From contig JAFGUS010000139.1 in assembly GCA_016938395.1 (NCBI GenBank), positions 1 to 10,676 on the forward strand: a DNA stretch of 10,676 nt, given 5' to 3'. Positions 6,410 to 10,676 of this stretch are shown here, one piece after another; position 1 is the first letter of the stretch; every line of letters starts with the position of its first letter. The position numbers and the translations under genes are program-made. The notes beneath the pieces were generated by a model that was given only the letters and a program-made list of their open reading frames with translations, was not told where the DNA came from and made no database searches. This DNA comes from Coriobacteriia bacterium (GTDB taxonomy: Bacteria > Actinomycetota > Coriobacteriia > Anaerosomatales > Anaerosomataceae).

Positions 6410-7473
6410 GCCTTATGCAGAAGAACACCGCGTTCTTGCAGCGCAACTCCACGTTGCCGCTGCTCATGGTTCCCATCATCGTCGCGGGCGTCCTGGTCAG
6501 CCTCTTTGGATCGGGCCTGCTGGTCGACCTGTTCACCTTCTTCTGTGTGAGCCTGTGCCTCGCGCTCGGCGCGCAGATGATCATCGGCAACGGGGGAGTG
6601 CTCTCCTGGACGCACGTGGGCTTCGTGGGCATCGGTGCGTACGTCACCGGCATCCTCACAACCCCCGCGTCGGTCAAGGCCATGGGCGTGCCGAACATGT
6701 ATCCCTTCCTGGTGGACATGAACCTTCCGGTCCTCCCGGCGATACTCGTGGGCGGGGTGGTGGCCGCGGCCATCGCGGGCATCATCGGCTACCCGCTGAT
6801 GCGGCTGAACGACTTTGCCAGCGTCATCACGCTGTTCGCCACCCTCGTCGTGATCCACGTGGTCATGACGCAGTGGGACAACGTCACCAACGGGCCGCGC
6901 ACGTTCTTCGGCCTGCCCAACTGGACCACGCTCACGATCGCGCTGGTCGCAGCGATGCTCGCCATCCTGCTGGCCTACTGGTTCCGCGAGTCGGGGCTCG
7001 GACTGCGGCTGCGCGCCACGCGCGACGACCGCTATGCGGCGGCAGCCATCGGCATCAACATGATCAACGTGCGCTACATGGGCTTCGTCCTCTCGGCGCT
7101 CGTGGGCGGTCTCGCCGGCGGGCTGTGGGCTCTGTACATCACCTCGTTCTCGCCCAAGGCCTTCTACATGGCCGAGATGTTCATGCTGCTCTCGATGCTC
7201 GTCATCGGCGGTGCCGGCAGCGTCTCGGGTGCCACGGTGGGAGCGATAGCGGTGACGGTGGCCCGTGAGCTACTGCGACAGACAGAGGCCACCATCAACA
7301 ACGCGCATGTCCTCTCGTTCGAGGTCTACGGCCTCGCACAGCTGGTCATGGCGGTACTGATGGTGGTGGTGCTCATATGGCGGCCTGGCGGGATCATCGG
7401 CGGTCAGGAGCTGCGGCTGCCACGTCTGGGTAAGAAGAATGGGCCGGCCGAGGCGGATCGCGCGGCGGCCTGA
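6406..7473 (+). CDS. livM: LivM-type ABC transporter permease
   Basis: This is the second, 355-residue membrane subunit. The real start is ATG 6406, which overlaps the livH stop as ATGA and has GGAG in GAGGAGCG upstream. The frame stays open far upstream inside livH, but that stretch encodes an Arg/His-rich shadow sequence. About nine hydrophobic segments are visible. Landmark motifs are GNGGVLSWTHVGFVGIGAY, corresponding to the family's 'G..SLGHA.FFGIGAY', the coupling loop GLGLRLRATRDDRYAAAAIG, GGAGSVSGATVGA, and the terminal WRPGGIIGG. 'SWTH' in place of the usual 'SLGH' is a small variation at the channel motif. A short Lys/Ala-rich tail ends the protein 39 bases before the amidase start. 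Confidence 0.92.
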   Translation: MSLMQKNTAFLQRNSTLPLLMVPIIVAGVLVSLFGSGLLVDLFTFFCVSLCLALGAQMIIGNGGVLSWTHVGFVGIGAYVTGILTTPASVKAMGVPNMYPFLVDMNLPVLPAILVGGVVAAAIAGIIGYPLMRLNDFASVITLFATLVVIHVVMTQWDNVTNGPRTFFGLPNWTTLTIALVAAMLAILLAYWFRESGLGLRLRATRDDRYAAAAIGINMINVRYMGFVLSALVGGLAGGLWALYITSFSPKAFYMAEMFMLLSMLVIGGAGSVSGATVGAIAVTVARELLRQTEATINNAHVLSFEVYGLAQLVMAVLMVVVLIWRPGGIIGGQELRLPRLGKKNGPAEADRAAA

Positions 7474-7512
7474 CGGCACCACGAACCGCCACGACATCAA
7501 GGAGGTACGACC

Positions 7513-8415
7513 ATGGCTGAACTGACACGGGACAAGGCGTTCTTCGGATTCTCATCCGGTAACGAGCCGGTACTGCGTGCGAGCCAGGGCGAGAAGCTGC
7601 ACCTCACCACGCACGACTGCTTCAGCGGTCAGCTCAAGACCACGGCCGATACGCTCGAGACGCTCGACTGGTCGATCACCAACCCGGCCACCGGACCGAT
7701 CTACATCGAGGACACCAAGCCCGGCGACGTGCTGCGCATCGACCTCCACGAGGTCAAGGCGCACGGGCCGTCGGTCATGATCGCGGTCCCGGGCGTGGGC
7801 GCCCTCGGCCACCTCATCACCGAGGAAGAGACCGTGATCGTGGAGCACCAGGGCGACACCGTGGTCTACAAGGACCGCGTCGTGGTCAAGCAGAAGCCGA
7901 TGCTCGGCGTGATCGGCGTGGCGCCTGCCGACGGCACGATCCCCAACTCCACACCCGGCCCGCACGGCGGCAACATGGACTGCACGCTCATCACCACCGG
8001 CTCGCGGCTCTACCTCACGGTGGCCGTTGAGGGCGCGCTCTTCGGCTGCGGCGACATGCACGCGGTCATGGGCGATGGCGAGGTCGTGGTCTGCGGTGCC
8101 GAGACGCCCGGTGAGGTCACGCTGACCCCGCAGGTGGTCGACATCCCCGGCTTGCCCACGCCGTTCCTCGAGAACGACGAGATCGTGGCCGTGATCGCCT
8201 CGGCAGAGACCACCGACGCCGCCTACAAGATCGCGCTCGATATGATGCACGGATTCCTCACCGACGTTGCCGGCATCCCCGTCAACGACGCCGCGATGCT
8301 GATGAGCCTGGTGGGCAACCTGAAGTTCTGCCAGGTCGTGGATCCGCTGCTCACGGTGCGCTTCGAGTTCCCCAAGAGTGTGCTCGCCGACTACGGGTAT
8401 ACGCTGCCGGCGTAA
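7513..8415 (+). CDS. Acetamidase/formamidase family protein (FmdA/AmdA type)
   Basis: This 300-residue, probably cytoplasmic enzyme is predicted to hydrolyse a short-chain amide (formamide or acetamide) to ammonia and the acid. The start is firm: AAGGAGG lies 7 bases before the ATG. Family landmarks are LTTHDCFSGQ (31-40), TNPATGPIYIE (56-66) with PGD (70-72), GPHGGNMDC (149-157) and GCGDMHAVMGDGEV (178-191). The conserved His, Asp and Cys in these motifs (H34, D35, C36, H151, D156, D181, H183) are the likely active-site and metal-binding candidates. No signal peptide is present. Length fits the short bacterial members of about 300 residues rather than the longer (about 400) fungal and methylotroph FmdA type. 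The 39-base gap to livM argues for co-transcription with the transporter. The exact substrate is not readable from sequence, and other small N-acyl or amide compounds are possible. Confidence 0.9.
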   Translation: MAELTRDKAFFGFSSGNEPVLRASQGEKLHLTTHDCFSGQLKTTADTLETLDWSITNPATGPIYIEDTKPGDVLRIDLHEVKAHGPSVMIAVPGVGALGHLITEEETVIVEHQGDTVVYKDRVVVKQKPMLGVIGVAPADGTIPNSTPGPHGGNMDCTLITTGSRLYLTVAVEGALFGCGDMHAVMGDGEVVVCGAETPGEVTLTPQVVDIPGLPTPFLENDEIVAVIASAETTDAAYKIALDMMHGFLTDVAGIPVNDAAMLMSLVGNLKFCQVVDPLLTVRFEFPKSVLADYGYTLPA

Positions 8416-8425
8416 GGCAAGAGCC

Positions 8426-8445
8426 CGGCGGGTGGCCGCCCGCCG
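8426..8445 (+). other. Short GC hairpin after the amidase gene (weak or partial terminator)
   Basis: CGGCGGG (8426-8432) pairs with CCCGCCG (8439-8445) around TGGCCG, 10 bases after the amidase stop. No U-tract follows. It may reduce read-through into the phosphodiesterase gene, but a 7-bp GC stem can arise by chance in this composition. Confidence 0.4.
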
Positions 8446-8469
8446 CTGCGGATGTCTGCGGGAGGGTAC

Positions 8470-9603
8470 GTGAGCGACGAGGGACACGATCTGCCCGACT
8501 CGCGCGATCACATCGCGCTGCTGCTCGACGTGGGCCTGCAGCTCGCAGAGTCGCTCGAGCTCGAGACGGTGCTACAGGTTGCCATCGAGGGCGCCGTGCG
8601 CGTGCTCGGCCAGTCCACCGGTGCGATCTACCTGGTGGATGATGGCGGGCTGGTGCTGGGCGCCACGGTGCCCGCGTTGCCGCCGGGGCACGCGCATCTG
8701 ATCGGCCCGGTGCCGCGGGCCGATCATCCGCACATCGCGGAGGCCCTGGAGACGCAACAGCCGGTGTTCGTGCCCGATCTTGCTGCGGTCGAGCTTACGC
8801 CCGGGGAACGCGCGGCGGTCGAAGGCCGGGGGCTCAACTCGGTGCTCTACGTGCCGGTCATCGCGCGCGCCAGGTCCGAGGCGGTCCTGATCGTGGGCAG
8901 CCCGGACGTCCACCCCGGCTTCACCGAGCAACAGGTGGCGCTGTGCAAGATGCTGTCCGCCGAGATCGGCTATGCGGTCGCCAACGCGCGGTTGTACCTG
9001 GCCGTGGAGTCGGCGGCCCGCGAGCTGCGCGGTGCGTACGACGCCACGCTTGCCGGGTGGTCGCGTGCACTCGAGATGCGTGACAGGGAGACAAGCGGTC
9101 ACACCGACCGGTCCGCCGCACTCGCCGTCGAGCTGGCCCGTCGCCTCGGCATACCCTCCTGCGACCTGGACAACGTCCGGCGCGGCGCCCTGCTGCACGA
9201 CATCGGCAAGATGGCCGTGCCCGACAGAATCCTGCACAAGCCCGGGCCGCTCGACGAGGACGAGTGGGTGGTGATGCGCAAGCATCCGGAGTTCGCTTAC
9301 GAGCTGCTGCGCGGCATCGGCTACCTGTCCTCGGCGCTCGACATCCCGTACTGCCATCACGAGCGCTGGGATGGTGCAGGGTACCCGCGCGGACTCTGCG
9401 GCGAGGAGATCCCGCTGTGCGCACGCATCTTCTCGGTGATCGACGTCTACGACGCGCTCACCTCCGATCGGCCGTACCGCAACGCGTGGACGGCGGAGGA
9501 TGCGCTCGACTACATCGCGGCGGAGGCGGGTGTGCAGTTCGACCCGGACGTCGTAGGCGCGTTCCTGGAGTACGTGGGCACGGCCGGGTACGTGGCGTCA
9601 TAG
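8470..9603 (+). CDS. GAF-HD-GYP cyclic-di-GMP phosphodiesterase
   Basis: This is a 377-residue cytoplasmic signalling enzyme predicted to break down cyclic di-GMP. I favour the GTG at 8470, preceded by GGGAGGG at 8460-8466. The in-frame ATG at 8452 has no visible ribosome binding site and would add six residues. Residues about 12-175 are a GAF sensor domain, with FVPDLAAVEL and LNSVLYVPVIARARSEAVLIVGS as its core strands. Residues about 185-377 are an HD-GYP domain with the full catalytic set: E202/E207 and H211 (GHTDR), H243-D244 (LLHDIGK), H272 (MRKHPEFA), H296-H297-E298 and GYP 304-306 (HHERWDGAGYP), and D325 (DVYDALTSDRPYR). All expected metal ligands are present, so it should be active. 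No receiver or membrane segment is seen, so the signal is presumably a small cytoplasmic ligand bound by the GAF domain. It starts 54 bases after the amidase. Confidence 0.92.
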   Translation: MSDEGHDLPDSRDHIALLLDVGLQLAESLELETVLQVAIEGAVRVLGQSTGAIYLVDDGGLVLGATVPALPPGHAHLIGPVPRADHPHIAEALETQQPVFVPDLAAVELTPGERAAVEGRGLNSVLYVPVIARARSEAVLIVGSPDVHPGFTEQQVALCKMLSAEIGYAVANARLYLAVESAARELRGAYDATLAGWSRALEMRDRETSGHTDRSAALAVELARRLGIPSCDLDNVRRGALLHDIGKMAVPDRILHKPGPLDEDEWVVMRKHPEFAYELLRGIGYLSSALDIPYCHHERWDGAGYPRGLCGEEIPLCARIFSVIDVYDALTSDRPYRNAWTAEDALDYIAAEAGVQFDPDVVGAFLEYVGTAGYVAS

Positions 9604-9608
9604 GCACG

Positions 9609-9617
9609 TGCTATGCT
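9609..9617 (+). promoter_or_regulatory. Candidate extended -10 promoter for galE
   Basis: TGCTATGCT fits the extended -10 pattern TGnTAT..T (TATGCT at 9612-9617), 38 bases before the galE start. No good -35 box is present, which extended -10 promoters can tolerate. It overlaps a perfect 8-base palindrome, GCACGTGC (9604-9611). Confidence 0.42.
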
Positions 9618-9654
9618 CCGCACGGTGGTATCAGGCAGCCAAGGGGGAGGTTGC

Positions 9655-10676
9655 ATGCGCGTCCTGGTGACCGGCGGAGCCGGGTACATCGGTAGCATCA
9701 CGGTCCGATATCTGCTCGATTCAGGGCATTCAGTCGTTGTTCTCGACTCGCTCGAGCGCGGTCACGCAGCGTCTGTAGACCCTCGTGCGTGGCTCATCAA
9801 GGGATCGGTGGGCGATCTTGCGCTGCTCGACGACATCCTGCCTGACGTGGACGTGGTCGTGCACTGCGCGGGCTTTATCGAAGTAGCCGAGTCGCAGAGC
9901 GATCCCGACCTCTACTACCGGAAGAACCTCGCGGAGCCGTCACGCATGCTCGACCGCATGGTGGTGCACGGAGTACGCAAGCTCGTCTTCTCCTCCACAG
10001 CCGCCGTGTACGGTGTGCCCGAGCGGATGCCCATCACCGAGGACACGCCGCGGCATCCGATCAACGTCTACGGCGCCTCAAAGCTCGCCTTCGAGCGGCT
10101 CATCGAGGTCACGGCCTCCACAGGCGCACTGGATGCGGTGCGGTTCCGCTACTTCAACGTGGCCGGCGCGTGGCCCGACGGCTCGCTGGGGGAGGCGCAC
10201 GACCCCGAGTCGCACATCGTGCCGAGGCTCCTGCGGGCGGCCGCCAGCGGTGAGGGTGGCTTCACGCTCTACGGCGACGACTACCCCACGCCTGACGGCA
10301 GCTGCGTGCGCGACTACATCCACGTGGTCGATCTTGCCGAGGCGCACCGGGCCGCGGTGGAGTACCTCGGCGCGGGAGGGGAGTCGGTGGTGTGCAACCT
10401 CGGCAGCGGACAGGGCTACTCCAACCGCGAGGTCGTGAAGTGGTGCTCGGAGGTGGTGGGCCGGGAGATCGACGTCGCGGTCGGGCCGCGGCGCGACGGT
10501 GACCCGCCCGCGCTGATCGCCGCCAACCACCGTGCTGCGCAGGTTTTGGGGTGGCGACCGCGGCACGACTTGCACGAGATGGTGCGCGACGCATGGACGT
10601 GGCACGCCGCGCATCCGCGTGGATACGACGGTGTTCCGGTGGCCGCGATACACGCCGACTACCTCGCATCGCTGCA
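9655..10676 (+). CDS. galE: UDP-glucose 4-epimerase (GalE), 3' end outside window
   Basis: The open frame from ATG 9655 runs to the window edge and gives 340 residues. Family members are usually 320-350 long, so only a few residues can be missing. GGGGGAGG lies 4 bases before the start. It interconverts UDP-glucose and UDP-galactose with tightly bound NAD, in the cytoplasm, supplying galactose for surface polysaccharides or catabolism. The NAD-binding Rossmann loop is TGGAGYIGS (6-14). The active site shows SST (113-115) in VFSSTAAVYG and the YGASK pair Y139/K143. Family segments HCAGFIEVAESQSDP, RYFNVAGA and CVRDYIHVVDLAEAH all follow in order. Ser14-Ile-Thr replaces the more usual 'GSH' after the glycine motif, a minor difference. 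It probably forms its own transcription unit. Related UDP-sugar epimerases of the extended SDR family are the alternative, but the motif set favours GalE. Confidence 0.93.
   Translation, partial: MRVLVTGGAGYIGSITVRYLLDSGHSVVVLDSLERGHAASVDPRAWLIKGSVGDLALLDDILPDVDVVVHCAGFIEVAESQSDPDLYYRKNLAEPSRMLDRMVVHGVRKLVFSSTAAVYGVPERMPITEDTPRHPINVYGASKLAFERLIEVTASTGALDAVRFRYFNVAGAWPDGSLGEAHDPESHIVPRLLRAAASGEGGFTLYGDDYPTPDGSCVRDYIHVVDLAEAHRAAVEYLGAGGESVVCNLGSGQGYSNREVVKWCSEVVGREIDVAVGPRRDGDPPALIAANHRAAQVLGWRPRHDLHEMVRDAWTWHAAHPRGYDGVPVAAIHADYLASL

Noticed and set aside
7552..8511. Long - strand open frame opposite the amidase
   Set aside because: Shadow composition (His/Arg/Val-rich, no motifs) opposite a gene with full family motifs.
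1..10676. CRISPR array, insertion sequence, tRNA/rRNA or prophage genes
   Set aside because: No regularly spaced direct repeats, transposase motifs, tRNA cloverleaf or phage proteins were seen on either strand.

Overview
The window is GC-rich, densely coded DNA with every supported gene on the + strand. Four things suggest a Gram-positive, high-GC bacterium: a secreted protein with three cell-wall-binding type 2 repeats, a lipoprotein-type (not periplasmic) solute-binding protein, strong purine-rich ribosome binding sites and strong G/C third-position bias. The best guess is an anaerobic actinobacterium of the Coriobacteriia/OPB41 kind. That lineage is inferred from gene style, not from a phylogenetic marker.

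Layout. (1) 1-156: the last 51 codons of an unidentified gene. (2) 246-2453: a monocistronic surface protein with a signal peptide, three PPC-like beta domains and three CWB2 repeats, closed by a strong hairpin terminator at 2476-2505. (3) 2454-2708: a compact regulatory region with the terminator, a perfect 13-bp inverted repeat, a candidate promoter and a leader that can fold into consecutive hairpins. (4) 2709-8415: a six-gene unit in the order solute-binding lipoprotein, LivG-like ATPase, LivF-like ATPase, LivH-like permease, LivM-like permease, acetamidase/formamidase. The F-H and H-M junctions overlap by 4 bases, G and F are 2 bases apart, and the amidase follows 39 bases after the last permease with a perfect AAGGAGG. 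A long hairpin without a U-tract separates the binding-protein gene from the rest. (5) 8470-9603: a GAF-HD-GYP cyclic-di-GMP phosphodiesterase. (6) 9655-10676: a UDP-glucose 4-epimerase (GalE) that runs off the window, preceded by a candidate extended -10 promoter.

How the genes work together. The branched-chain amino acid (HAAT) type ABC transporter is complete: one binding protein, two ATPases and two permeases. Its tight linkage to a FmdA/AmdA-family amidase suggests that the imported compound is a short-chain amide such as formamide or acetamide, or a related small amide or urea. The amidase would hydrolyse it to ammonia and a carboxylate. This resembles the formamidase/amide-transport (fmd) clusters known in methylotrophs, but with unfused transporter genes in a Gram-positive setting. 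The substrate is inferred. The GAF-HD-GYP and GalE genes look like separate functions (signalling and surface sugar metabolism), although the phosphodiesterase could be read through from the amidase.

No CRISPR array, insertion sequence, tRNA, rRNA or phage gene was seen. The window is mostly recognisable families. The least explained parts are the 2532-2708 regulatory region and the substrate of the transporter-amidase unit.
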